DNA from: a bacterium
GTDB taxonomy: Bacteria; Patescibacteriota; CG2-30-54-11
Assembly: GCA_029573015.1 (NCBI GenBank)
Contig: JAKQHK010000064.1
Coordinates: 1-33,992 of the forward strand
Length of the DNA stretch: 33,992 nt
Direction: 5' to 3'
Below, in pieces: positions 1 to 8,149 of this stretch. The position numbers were made by a program, and so were the translations under genes. The notes under the pieces are model-generated. The model did not search any database. It was not told the origin of the DNA and saw nothing but the letters and a program-made list of their open reading frames with translations. The stretch's first letter is position 1; each line of letters opens with the position of its first letter.

Positions 1-1605
1 GGCGTCGCCGGCCTGTTCGTTCTATTCGGCGGGCTGGACCATCCCGAAGAAGTGCCGCTGCAGCTGGTTGGTTTCGGATTCGGCGCTTCGCTTGTTGCCC
101 TGTTTGCCCAGCTGGGTGGTGGTATCTATACCAAGGCAGCCGACGTCGGAGCTGATTTGGTTGGTAAAGTGGAAGCCGGTATACCCGAAGATGACATGCG
201 CAATCCGGCGGTGGTTGCTGACCTCGTCGGCGACAATGTCGGCGACTGTGCCGGCCGCGGGGCTGACCTTTTCGAAAGCACCGCTGCTGAAAATATCGGA
301 GCTATGATCCTCGGCATCGCGCTCTATCCAGTTTTCGGGCTGGGAGGCGTCATTTTTCCGCTCATTGCCCGTTCCTTCGGTCTGATTGCCTCGATCATCG
401 GGGTATTCTCCGTGAAGATGAAAGAGGACGAAGATCCGATGCAGGCGCTGAACCGGGGTTTTTATATCACCGCGATTCTCGCCTTAGCGGGTTTTTCCTT
501 CGCGACGCACTGGTTGCTTACTGAGCACTGGCTGGAATTCTCCCTTATCGGATTCATCGGTTTGCTGACGAGCATTCTCTTCTTGCTCATGACCCAGTAT
601 TATACGGAGCACCGTTATCGTCCGGTACAGCTCATTGCTGAATCATCCAAGACCGGCGGAGCTACGAATATCATCAGCGGTTTTGCTATCGGGCTGGAAA
701 GCACTGCCTTGCCGGTGATCGTGATCTCCGCTGCCTTGCTTGCCGCCTACTGGATCGGTAATCATACCGGGCTTGCTGACGGTGGCTTGTACGGCACGGC
801 CATTGCTACCATGGGCATGCTCGCTCCGGCTGCCTATGTTCTCGCTATGGATACCTTCGGACCGATTGCGGATAACGCGGGCGGCATCGTGGAAATGTCC
901 GGCGCCCCGGAGAAAGTGCGCGAAAAAACCGACCGGTTAGATGCAGTCGGTAACACAACCAAAGCCCTGACCAAAGGCTATGCGGTCGGTTCCGCAGCCC
1001 TGGCGGCTTTCCTGCTGTTCTCCGCCTTCCTGACCGATGCGAAGCTCGAGAGCATCGACATGGCCAAACCGGTCGTGTTTGTGGGTGGATTCATGGGCGC
1101 CATGCTCGTTTTCCTCTTTTCCTCATTTGCCATCCGGGCAGTCGGCAAGGGCGCCGGGTATATTATTGAAGAAGTACGCCGTCAATTTAAAGCTGATCCT
1201 GGTATCATGAAGGGTACGAGCAAGCCTAGTTATTCCGCTTGCGTGGATATCGCCACCAAGGGCGCGCTGCGCGAGATGGTCAAGCCCGGTCTGGTGGCTA
1301 TCGTCGGACCAGTGCTTATCGGCTACATACTCAAAGTTGAGGCTGTTGGTGCCATGCTTATGGTCGGGACGATCGCTGGTGTGATCATGGCACTTGTGCT
1401 CAATACCGGTGGTGGCGCCTGGGACAATGCCAAAAAGTACATCGAGCGCGGCAACCTCGGAGGTAAAGGCTCGGATGCACACAAGGCAGCGGTTATCGGG
1501 GATACGGTCGGCGATCCGTTCAAGGATACTGCCGGGCCATCCCTGCACGTCCTTATTAAGCTGCTCGCAACGATCACCCTTGTCTTCATCCCGCTGTTCA
1601 TGTAA
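1..1605 (+). CDS. hppA: Membrane-bound proton-translocating pyrophosphatase, 5'-truncated by window edge
   Basis: Frame is open from base 1 (GVAGLFVLFGGLDHPEEV...). Motifs GGGIYTKAADVGADLVGKVEAGIPEDDMRNPAVVADLVGDNVGDCAGRGADLFES and GDTVGDPFKDTAGPSLHVLIKL; GNTTKALTKG resembles the K+-independent subtype. Confidence 0.97.
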   Translation, partial: GVAGLFVLFGGLDHPEEVPLQLVGFGFGASLVALFAQLGGGIYTKAADVGADLVGKVEAGIPEDDMRNPAVVADLVGDNVGDCAGRGADLFESTAAENIGAMILGIALYPVFGLGGVIFPLIARSFGLIASIIGVFSVKMKEDEDPMQALNRGFYITAILALAGFSFATHWLLTEHWLEFSLIGFIGLLTSILFLLMTQYYTEHRYRPVQLIAESSKTGGATNIISGFAIGLESTALPVIVISAALLAAYWIGNHTGLADGGLYGTAIATMGMLAPAAYVLAMDTFGPIADNAGGIVEMSGAPEKVREKTDRLDAVGNTTKALTKGYAVGSAALAAFLLFSAFLTDAKLESIDMAKPVVFVGGFMGAMLVFLFSSFAIRAVGKGAGYIIEEVRRQFKADPGIMKGTSKPSYSACVDIATKGALREMVKPGLVAIVGPVLIGYILKVEAVGAMLMVGTIAGVIMALVLNTGGGAWDNAKKYIERGNLGGKGSDAHKAAVIGDTVGDPFKDTAGPSLHVLIKLLATITLVFIPLFM

Positions 1606-1657
1606 TCGTTGAATGTTGCTATTGGGTGATTGATAGATTTGGAAATTGAAAAAATAT

Positions 1658-1692
1658 AAAACGGGTGCCGCTTGAGAAGGCCCCCGTTTTTA
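1658..1692 (+). terminator. Rho-independent terminator after hppA
   Basis: AAAACGGGtGCC ... GGCcCCCGTTTT followed by T-rich sequence. Confidence 0.7.
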
Positions 1693-1751
1693 TTTCGGTT
1701 TACACATACCTGCTTCGTCAGTTATCATTCTATATGTATTTAATCTATGAC

Positions 1752-1781
1752 CAATCTTTTCTTTTACAAAAGAAAAGATTG
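1752..1781. repeat. Perfect 14-bp inverted repeat with 2-nt centre
   Basis: CAATCTTTTCTTTT-AC-AAAAGAAAAGATTG. Confidence 0.8.
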
Positions 1782-1797
1782 AGGGTATTCGCCCCCA

Positions 1798-1840
1798 TCC
1801 TTCTTCGTCCCGTCAGATGACGGGGCTTCGGAGGACGAGT
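1798..1840. repeat. REP-like imperfect palindrome, copy 1
   Basis: CTTCGTCCCGTCAGATGACGGGGCTTCGGAGGA; shares the CTTCGTCC...GG-CTTCGG-GGA layout with the copy at about 24855-24890. Confidence 0.5.
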
Positions 1841-1886
1841 CGTAGAAGCATCGTCGTTGCACTTTCTTGTGTTTCTCGTTCCTTAC

Positions 1887-1961
1887 GCCCCCATAGCTCA
1901 GTGGATAGAGCAGTGGTTTCCTAAACCATGTGCGCAGGTTCGATTCCTGCTGGGGGCACCA
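1887..1961 (+). tRNA. tRNA-Arg (anticodon CCT), CCA encoded
   Basis: Acceptor GCCCCCA/TGGGGGC, D arm AGCTCAGTGGATAGAGCA, anticodon arm GTGGT-TTCCTAA-ACCAT, T arm GCAGGTTCGATTCCTGC, 3' ACCA. Confidence 0.95.
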
Positions 1962-3597
1962 GACATGATTTGTCACCGTTAGCTTCGAGTGGAATGGCGA
2001 AAAGACAGGACAAAGTCGGTGTTCCACTAGCCAATTCATCATAGGTAGGTATCCCCTCAAAAAGGAGGCTAAAAACAGGCCCTTGATTGTGGGGTTTTCT
2101 TTTGTCTGACACCACTTCCGGGAGTTGTTCCACTATTTTTCTGGTGCGTTTCAAAAGTTGCTGTATATCATGCTTTTCCGAGTCGGGTTTGGCCAACTCG
2201 TCCCTGACTTTGGCTGTCTCGATCTCCAGAGCTTCTAGCTTGGCTTCTAGGGCTTGGATGGCTACGGGAGAGCTCAGGAGCACAATCTTGTCGGCAACAG
2301 CGGTTTTCTGGGCTTCTAGGGTCGCCAGATGCTTCTTTATCTTGGCTGAGTCGTCCACCTGTTCCTGTTTGCGGCTCTGCCACTCGTCCAGGACAGTCGC
2401 CTCGATCAGGTCGATCATCTCGGGAGCCAGGTGATAAGTTTCGGCAGTCCGAAAAGCCAGGTTCTCGAGGTCATCTTTTCGGTAGCCCTTGTACTTGTGA
2501 CCACGGCTGCAGTGGTAGGTCGGATATGAGACTCCATACTGCCCCTTGGGCGAGCTTCCCTTGAGCGCTTTGTGACAGATCGGGCAATGGACAAATCGCT
2601 TGAACGGGAACAGGGGATTGTGAGCATTGCGGTGGATGGCGCGAGGGACGGGTTGCACGTCTCTCAGAAGTTTGTAGCCACTGTCGGTCTTTTGAATAAA
2701 AAATCTACCTTTGTTGGCCTTGTTGTAGGTATCAATACTCACAAGGCCGTCAAAGGCCGCCTTGACCGGCTGATTGTTTGTCCACTTCTCACAAATGATA
2801 CCGGCGTACACGGTACAGAGCACCACTTGAGGGATAGCTCTCTCATCGAGAGGTTTGCCCTGCTTCTCCAGAATGATCCTGCCGGAGGAATCGCGCTGAC
2901 AGTAGTTGCGGCGTTTGAAACCCAGGGCTCTCAGTTTGTCAGCTATCACGGTGTCAGAGAAGCCAGCAGCACGCATCTCGAAAACCTTGATGACAAACTC
3001 GCCCTCCTCGGGATGGGGAGCCAGTACAACACGCCTGCCGTGCGGGGTCTCGATTTTGGTGTTGATGTATCCGAGTGGAGGCCTCCGGTTCCAGTAGCCG
3101 TAGCGGGCATAGATGATCTCGGCGCCCACAGTACGAGTGAGCATGACCGAAACTTCGTTATTTGCCTGATTTGCCCGCATCATCTCGGCATCACGGCTCG
3201 GATTGATCTTGCTCCAATCGTAGGCCATGCCCAGGTGCTCTAGCGTGTTGATACTTGGCTGGATATATCCGTAGGAATCAATTAGCTCTATACCGTGGGC
3301 TTCGAGGTCGAGCTTGATGTCCGTAAAGGAGTGACTACCTTTTCTGGTGAGGCGATCAATGTCACGGAATATGACAGCTTTGATGCCACGCTTGCTGTCT
3401 TTGATGTACGCCATCATCTCATCAAAGGCTGGCCGGGAGTCCTTGCGTCCAGAGTATGTCTCTTTGAACACTTTGGCGACTTCCAGCCGGTTGATCTCGG
3501 CAGTCCTCTGGCACTGGCGCTCTTGCTGGTCGAGGCTTTCACCTTCGTTGAGCTGTCTGAGGGAGGAGATACGGCAGTAGATCACAGCACGTTTCAT
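1921..3597 (-). CDS. Large serine recombinase (resolvase + recombinase + zinc ribbon)
   Basis: MKRAVIYCRISSLRQLNEGESLDQQERQC (catalytic Ser region), IFRDIDRLTRKG, CPICHKALKGSS...YHCSRGHKYKGYR zinc ribbon, C-terminal coiled coil. Confidence 0.93.
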   Translation of the reverse strand: MKRAVIYCRISSLRQLNEGESLDQQERQCQRTAEINRLEVAKVFKETYSGRKDSRPAFDEMMAYIKDSKRGIKAVIFRDIDRLTRKGSHSFTDIKLDLEAHGIELIDSYGYIQPSINTLEHLGMAYDWSKINPSRDAEMMRANQANNEVSVMLTRTVGAEIIYARYGYWNRRPPLGYINTKIETPHGRRVVLAPHPEEGEFVIKVFEMRAAGFSDTVIADKLRALGFKRRNYCQRDSSGRIILEKQGKPLDERAIPQVVLCTVYAGIICEKWTNNQPVKAAFDGLVSIDTYNKANKGRFFIQKTDSGYKLLRDVQPVPRAIHRNAHNPLFPFKRFVHCPICHKALKGSSPKGQYGVSYPTYHCSRGHKYKGYRKDDLENLAFRTAETYHLAPEMIDLIEATVLDEWQSRKQEQVDDSAKIKKHLATLEAQKTAVADKIVLLSSPVAIQALEAKLEALEIETAKVRDELAKPDSEKHDIQQLLKRTRKIVEQLPEVVSDKRKPHNQGPVFSLLFEGIPTYDELASGTPTLSCLFAIPLEANGDKSCLVPPAGIEPAHMV

Positions 3598-3609
3598 GGT
3601 TCACCTAAC

Positions 3610-3725
3610 ATAAAAGGACAACTTGGGGGCTGACAAGTAAAGACACAAAGCCTTCACTAACCCAAGTTGCCCTTTTATATCGGCAAGAGGTAATGAGACG
3701 AAAGCTTTGCATTTTACTTGTCAGC
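3610..3725 (-). promoter_or_regulatory. Candidate structured 5' leader: two interleaved long complementary segment pairs
   Basis: 3610-3627 pairs with 3661-3678 (18 bp, one G-U on the minus-strand RNA); 3629-3641 pairs with 3713-3725 (13 bp perfect); order A-B-A'-B'. Confidence 0.6.
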
Positions 3726-3902
3726 GGTCGCATTATACGGCTCTCTAGTATCATCATGCAACGCTCGTTCCTCGGTGAAGACAGAAAGAATAACCTGAGC
3801 CCACCTGCGGGATTCAACAAGCACGCGCTCAATTTCAGCATCGGATAAATGCTGAAATCGTTTGCCCAATACACCGCGTGCCTGTTGAATGGAAAGAGAC
3901 AT
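3714..3902 (-). CDS. Small hypothetical protein upstream of recombinase
   Basis: MSLSIQQARGVLGKRFQHLSDAEIERVLVESRRWAQVILSVFTEERALHDDTREPYNATADK; protein-like helical composition, co-oriented with the recombinase. Confidence 0.6.
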   Translation of the reverse strand: MSLSIQQARGVLGKRFQHLSDAEIERVLVESRRWAQVILSVFTEERALHDDTREPYNATADK

Positions 3903-3911
3903 ATTCGGAGC

Positions 3912-4451
3912 CTACTGTCGACAGCGGCTTAACCAAAAAACGCCACTGTCGCCAGCGGACGCACGCTCGAAAGACTCGCTCCTATCACTGATACGACCGG
4001 CAGTGTCGCTCGTGGTGTTTGCAGCGGAAATGCCCACCAAGAGTCCTGGTAAGGGCGAACGCTCAGAAGAAAGAGGAGGAAATGCAACGGAACCGAGGAG
4101 CGAGCTATAGGCGTGAAGGTCATCTCTTATTTGCCACTCTCTGTCTGGAAGGAATAGTGTCCTCGTTTGTTTTTGGTACTGCCGTATGACGCCCCTTCGT
4201 CGTCTTCGATCATTAAATGTAACATACCACGTTACCTTCCCCGCATTGCTATAAAGCGGGGAAGCAAAAATGACTCGTTCCAAAGATCGGTCGGCAATCG
4301 TTAGGTGAAGTGAAACGGAAGCGTGAGCAGGGAGTCCGATTAGCTGTTTTGCTTTTGATGATTGTGTCGTCTCCAGGCATCGGCGCCTGGAGCCTCCCCA
4401 TCGGTAGCCAGTCGTCCACCTTGTCAGTTTTAATTGAATAACCGTTTCCAT
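3912..4451 (-). CDS. Hypothetical protein, possibly in an operon with the recombinase
   Basis: ATG preceded by AGAGGAG SD on the minus strand; METVIQLKLTRW...; 179-codon open frame ending 10 nt before the next ORF. The C-terminal half looks low quality. Confidence 0.4.
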   Translation of the reverse strand: METVIQLKLTRWTTGYRWGGSRRRCLETTQSSKAKQLIGLPAHASVSLHLTIADRSLERVIFASPLYSNAGKVTWYVTFNDRRRRRGVIRQYQKQTRTLFLPDREWQIRDDLHAYSSLLGSVAFPPLSSERSPLPGLLVGISAANTTSDTAGRISDRSESFERASAGDSGVFWLSRCRQ

Positions 4452-4541
4452 ATACACTCCTCTGATAATAGCTAGAAACGACTAGCTTATATCATTGGTT
4501 TTTGGAGAATCGACCACCGCGTTTATAGTTACGCCCTTCAT

Positions 4542-4567
4542 AAAAAAAGCCCCCGAAAAGGGAGCTT
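4542..4567 (-). terminator. Rho-independent terminator for the 4614-5408 gene
   Basis: Minus strand AAGCTCCC-TTTTC-GGGGGCTT followed by a T run. Confidence 0.75.
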
Positions 4568-4613
4568 AATTGTACTGTGTGTGGTGGTTGGGAATGTTTA
4601 CCCGCGTCCAATG

Positions 4614-5408
4614 TTACGCGCTAGACAGACTTTTCAATTTTTCGATATTGAGCGTGTAGAGTTCCGTTTTTCCCTGTCTGTGGTGGGTGAGGTAACTGTC
4701 GAGATCGAAATCCAGTCCTTCGAGTTTATCCCTGAGTTTTGACAGTGCATCCTTGGTATCGGACTCCTGGGGTAGGTCAGAGGTCGTGAACGTGGCAACA
4801 TCTGCTGCTATATTACTCTGATACTTGTGTGCGAGAAAAACAAAGCACTTGTATTGCAGGCTTTCCTCAGGTGAATACTTGTCGCTGTTGGTGCGTGCGT
4901 ACCTTCTGAGGACTATGCTTGTGCCGTTATCTCTCTTGAGCATACCGCCATTGGTATCTACCCACTCGACCGGCCCCAGCATGATCCTTTTCGCCTTGGG
5001 CTTTCCATACTTGGCAATCACCCACTGGAGCACTTTTTCGCTGACATTGGCAAGACTGACTGATACGCCAGGCTCCATGCTGTTTGGTTCGAGTCGCAGC
5101 TGGAGCTCGAGATATTTCGACTGCCAGTAGATCGACCAGTATTTGTCACTTGGAGGATTCCAGCTTTCCGGCTGGGACATGAAATCCAGATTGTCCCGAG
5201 AGCCAAAGTGTCTGATCTCCACAGCTTCAAGGTTGGTGGGGTCTCCCAGGACATACAGCGCTTTGGCTAGAGGCTCCATGTCCAGGAGATCATCATTCAG
5301 ATAGCCAAGACGACAGATGAGGTGCTGTGGCCGTCCCTGACGAATATGCTCATCGAGAATACGCTGCGCTACATCGCCAAGGTTGGGTGGGGTCATCGTC
5401 TCAGCCAT
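4614..5408 (-). CDS. Hypothetical protein (264 aa)
   Basis: Long ORF with protein-like composition, own downstream terminator; no family recognised. Confidence 0.8.
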   Translation of the reverse strand: MAETMTPPNLGDVAQRILDEHIRQGRPQHLICRLGYLNDDLLDMEPLAKALYVLGDPTNLEAVEIRHFGSRDNLDFMSQPESWNPPSDKYWSIYWQSKYLELQLRLEPNSMEPGVSVSLANVSEKVLQWVIAKYGKPKAKRIMLGPVEWVDTNGGMLKRDNGTSIVLRRYARTNSDKYSPEESLQYKCFVFLAHKYQSNIAADVATFTTSDLPQESDTKDALSKLRDKLEGLDFDLDSYLTHHRQGKTELYTLNIEKLKSLSSA

Positions 5409-5478
5409 AGGTTGCTTTCGAGTAAATATCCAAGTGCTACATTATAACTCGTTTACCGGCAAGCCGCCAAGACATTTA

Positions 5479-5508
5479 TTGCTTTTCGTGCTCGCTTAAA
5501 CCTATAAT
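5479..5508 (+). promoter_or_regulatory. Sigma70-type promoter for the leader RNA
   Basis: TTGCTT (5479-5484) - 18 bp - TATAAT (5503-5508); predicted start about 5515. Confidence 0.6.
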
Positions 5509-5514
5509 GAACCC

Positions 5515-5633
5515 GCACACTCTATAACCCATAGTCTACGAATCGCAGCCAAGGAGAAAGCAGGGAGTGTCTCTGCCAATTCTCTTTGGCTGCGGCTATG
5601 GAGAGTGTGCAAAGCAGGGGCACTCCTTTTTTT
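5515..5633 (+). ncRNA. Candidate structured leader RNA / attenuator (or small RNA) upstream of the Mrr-like gene
   Basis: Nested stems 5515-5523/5602-5610 (9 bp), 5529-5534/5596-5601 (6 bp), 5545-5558/5580-5593 (14 bp incl. one G-U), 5560-5565/5571-5576; alternative terminator 5603-5608/5620-5625 with T7 at 5627-5633. Confidence 0.6.
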
Positions 5634-5643
5634 GTGAGGAAAA

Positions 5644-6228
5644 ATGCTAGAAAAACACTCTCGCCAAGACCCGCTCCAATTACTCGTCGAGGCTTTACCC
5701 CCCTTGCTTTTGATGTATGGGTTATACCGCTTTTCAAAGAGCCATAATATCCAGTCTGCTATCGCAGAGACAACAGTGGTCTCTCTCATACTATGCGCCG
5801 TGTTGGTAGCACTGATTCTGGCATATCAGTACTGGAAGCGGCATGAGCAGCAAAAATATGGCATGGACAAGATCGACGTGATGACAGGCTTTGCTTTTCA
5901 GGACTATCTGGCTAACTTGTTTCGCGAACTGGGGTATCACATCACCAAGACACCCCACAGGGCTGACTATGGCTGCGACTTTATCATAGCTCGTGATGGC
6001 AAGAAGGCTGTCGTACAGGCCAAACGATCAAGTGATGTAATAAGCATAAAAGCCGTACAGGAAGCTATCGCAGCGAAAGAATATTATCGGACTGACTATG
6101 CAGCTGTGATCACAAACAACCGTTTTTCATCCAACGCCCTGCGAATTGCGGAAAAAACTGGAGTTATCTTAATCAGCCGGGAGAATCTGTTGAATCGAAT
6201 AAAAAAAGCATATAATCAAAAGGCATAA
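5644..6228 (+). CDS. Membrane-anchored Mrr-type restriction endonuclease domain protein
   Basis: Two N-terminal hydrophobic segments, then FAFQDYLANLFRELGYHITKTPHRADYGCDFIIARDGKKAVVQAKR (PD-(D/E)xK, Mrr_cat-like, D...QAK). Confidence 0.85.
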   Translation: MLEKHSRQDPLQLLVEALPPLLLMYGLYRFSKSHNIQSAIAETTVVSLILCAVLVALILAYQYWKRHEQQKYGMDKIDVMTGFAFQDYLANLFRELGYHITKTPHRADYGCDFIIARDGKKAVVQAKRSSDVISIKAVQEAIAAKEYYRTDYAAVITNNRFSSNALRIAEKTGVILISRENLLNRIKKAYNQKA

Positions 6229-6328
6229 TAGAAAGAATATCTACCTGCTGAAAACTGTCATATCACAAACTCGATACAGACACTGACAAACAAACCTCAA
6301 TGCACCATCTAACTCAAAGGAGATAAAC

Positions 6329-6592
6329 ATGGCAACATATGACACACAAGTCTTGCTTCAGCACCTAAATGATAAATGGCATGGCGTCAAATGCCCTCTA
6401 TGTCAAGCAGATAAATGGAATGTCTCTGATAATGTTTTCGAACTACGGCAATTTAATCAAGGTAACATGATAATCGGCGGAGTACCAATCGTCCCTGTTA
6501 TCCCGGTTACCTGCAGTAACTGCGGCAATACCGTGCTTGTTAACGCATTGATGACAAAAGCCATCACCCCTCCTACAAATAAGGAGGCTTAA
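6329..6592 (+). CDS. Small zinc-ribbon protein
   Basis: VKCPLCQADKW...VTCSNCGNTVLVN; SD AAAGGAG upstream. Confidence 0.8.
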   Translation: MATYDTQVLLQHLNDKWHGVKCPLCQADKWNVSDNVFELRQFNQGNMIIGGVPIVPVIPVTCSNCGNTVLVNALMTKAITPPTNKEA

Positions 6593-6593
6593 A

Positions 6594-7004
6594 ATGACAG
6601 CTCAAAAAACTGAACTAAAGGTTTCACAAGACTTTGAGCTATTACTGCCTCAACAACAAAAAGCTTATCCGATCTCAAAAGACGAATGGACTTTCTTAAA
6701 AGAGAAGGTTAAAACGATAAATAATTCATCAAACATCTATCATACGATCGGTTCAGTGTTCTTGGGTATCACGGGTTCAGCTCTCTTGGCTGTATTCACA
6801 TATGACAAACCAAATCCGATCACTATTGAATACAACACTAGAATTTTGATCACGATTTCCGCATTTATCGTTTCTTTAATCTGTGGAATCTGCTTACTTG
6901 TCTTTGGTGGGAAGCAAAAACAACTGCAAGAAATAAGTGCAGCAGAAGTAATTCAGCATATGGAGCTAATTGAAAAAAGATATGCGGCTGAGGAAGACAG
7001 CTAA
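6594..7004 (+). CDS. Hypothetical protein with two predicted TM helices
   Basis: Starts 2 nt after the previous stop; hydrophobic segments IGSVFLGITGSALLAVF and ILITISAFIVSLICGICLLVF. Confidence 0.75.
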   Translation: MTAQKTELKVSQDFELLLPQQQKAYPISKDEWTFLKEKVKTINNSSNIYHTIGSVFLGITGSALLAVFTYDKPNPITIEYNTRILITISAFIVSLICGICLLVFGGKQKQLQEISAAEVIQHMELIEKRYAAEEDS

Positions 7005-7054
7005 TTTAGCTCAACCTTTACGTAGCAGCGATAATTATTGGTATAGGTGCTATC

Positions 7055-8149
7055 ATGAAAAAAACTGTCATCTTTCTGACTTGCTTTGCCGTTTTAAGTA
7101 TCAGCCTATCTGGTTGCACCTATCAAAGCAAACCAAGTGAGTACAAAACTAACAACGAAAACTTCAAACAATCTATATCGTTGCTGCATGAATCAATCGA
7201 CCTATCTAACCCGGAAGGTAGTGAGAATTTATCTCAATTCGAATTATCAAAAGAGACAGAAGATACAATTCTGGCCGACCTCAAAGAAGGAATCAGGCTA
7301 AGCAAAATTGTGAGTAACGAATACCTGGACTATATACACCCTGAACTCAACAACTATTATCGGAATAAGCTAATTAAAGGTAGCCAATCATACTATGATG
7401 GTCTACTGGCGGCTGATGCCAATCAGATCTCATCATCTATCACGAAACAAATGCAAGGCAGCCAGCTCCTGAATGATTGGCTCACATGGTGGAATAAAAA
7501 TAATGATACTGTCGGCGACAAGGTGTTTGGCGATTATGTAATTAAGAATATTCTTCAGTACTTAATGTATATAGGAATAATCAATATTATTTTTGCATTT
7601 GTCTGGAAATGGGCTGTCGTCCTACCTAGCGCAATCGTGCTGACCTTAGCTAAATTTTCTCGAGGCATTTTGCTTGTGAGGGCTGCAGGAGCCTTCTGCC
7701 TTGTTTCACTGACCGCATCTGTAACGCTTAACGCAATGGAGAATACAAACAGCGATCTGTTATGGTTTTTCTATCCTGTTGTTGGCTCTTTTGTTTTATT
7801 CATGGGTTTCGCTGGTAACTCGTATGAGCAGCGAAAAAAAGCGCGGATAAACGGTGATTTTACGCTTATGGCTCAACTTGAAGCCGATGCATGGTTTGAT
7901 GTCATAATCACATTCGGATCACTACTCCTTTTTGTTGCTATGCTTTTTCTCCCTACAATCATCGAAAACCCTGCTACAAATTGGCTCCTAAGTGTTGTCA
8001 CCTGGGCATATAAGTTACCCATCATTGGATTCCTTCTTGGAATGGGTGGAGTTGTTTTTATGCTAAACACAATGTTTTATGGTCTATTTATGATGGCGAT
8101 ACTGTTCGGATTGTTGTACTCAAAAATTCATAAGCCTAGGGTGGAATAG
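7055..8149 (+). CDS. Putative lipoprotein / multi-TM membrane protein
   Basis: Lipobox-like LSISLSGC at the N-terminus, soluble domain, then several TM helices. Confidence 0.75.
   Translation: MKKTVIFLTCFAVLSISLSGCTYQSKPSEYKTNNENFKQSISLLHESIDLSNPEGSENLSQFELSKETEDTILADLKEGIRLSKIVSNEYLDYIHPELNNYYRNKLIKGSQSYYDGLLAADANQISSSITKQMQGSQLLNDWLTWWNKNNDTVGDKVFGDYVIKNILQYLMYIGIINIIFAFVWKWAVVLPSAIVLTLAKFSRGILLVRAAGAFCLVSLTASVTLNAMENTNSDLLWFFYPVVGSFVLFMGFAGNSYEQRKKARINGDFTLMAQLEADAWFDVIITFGSLLLFVAMLFLPTIIENPATNWLLSVVTWAYKLPIIGFLLGMGGVVFMLNTMFYGLFMMAILFGLLYSKIHKPRVE

Noticed and set aside
1764-2060. 98-aa minus-strand ORF across the tRNA
   Set aside because: Runs through tRNA-Arg and a palindromic repeat; spurious (QQESNLRTWFRKPLLYPLSYGG is a typical antisense-tRNA translation).
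2572-3243. 223-aa plus-strand ORF
   Set aside because: Antisense shadow of the serine recombinase; no independent coding signal.
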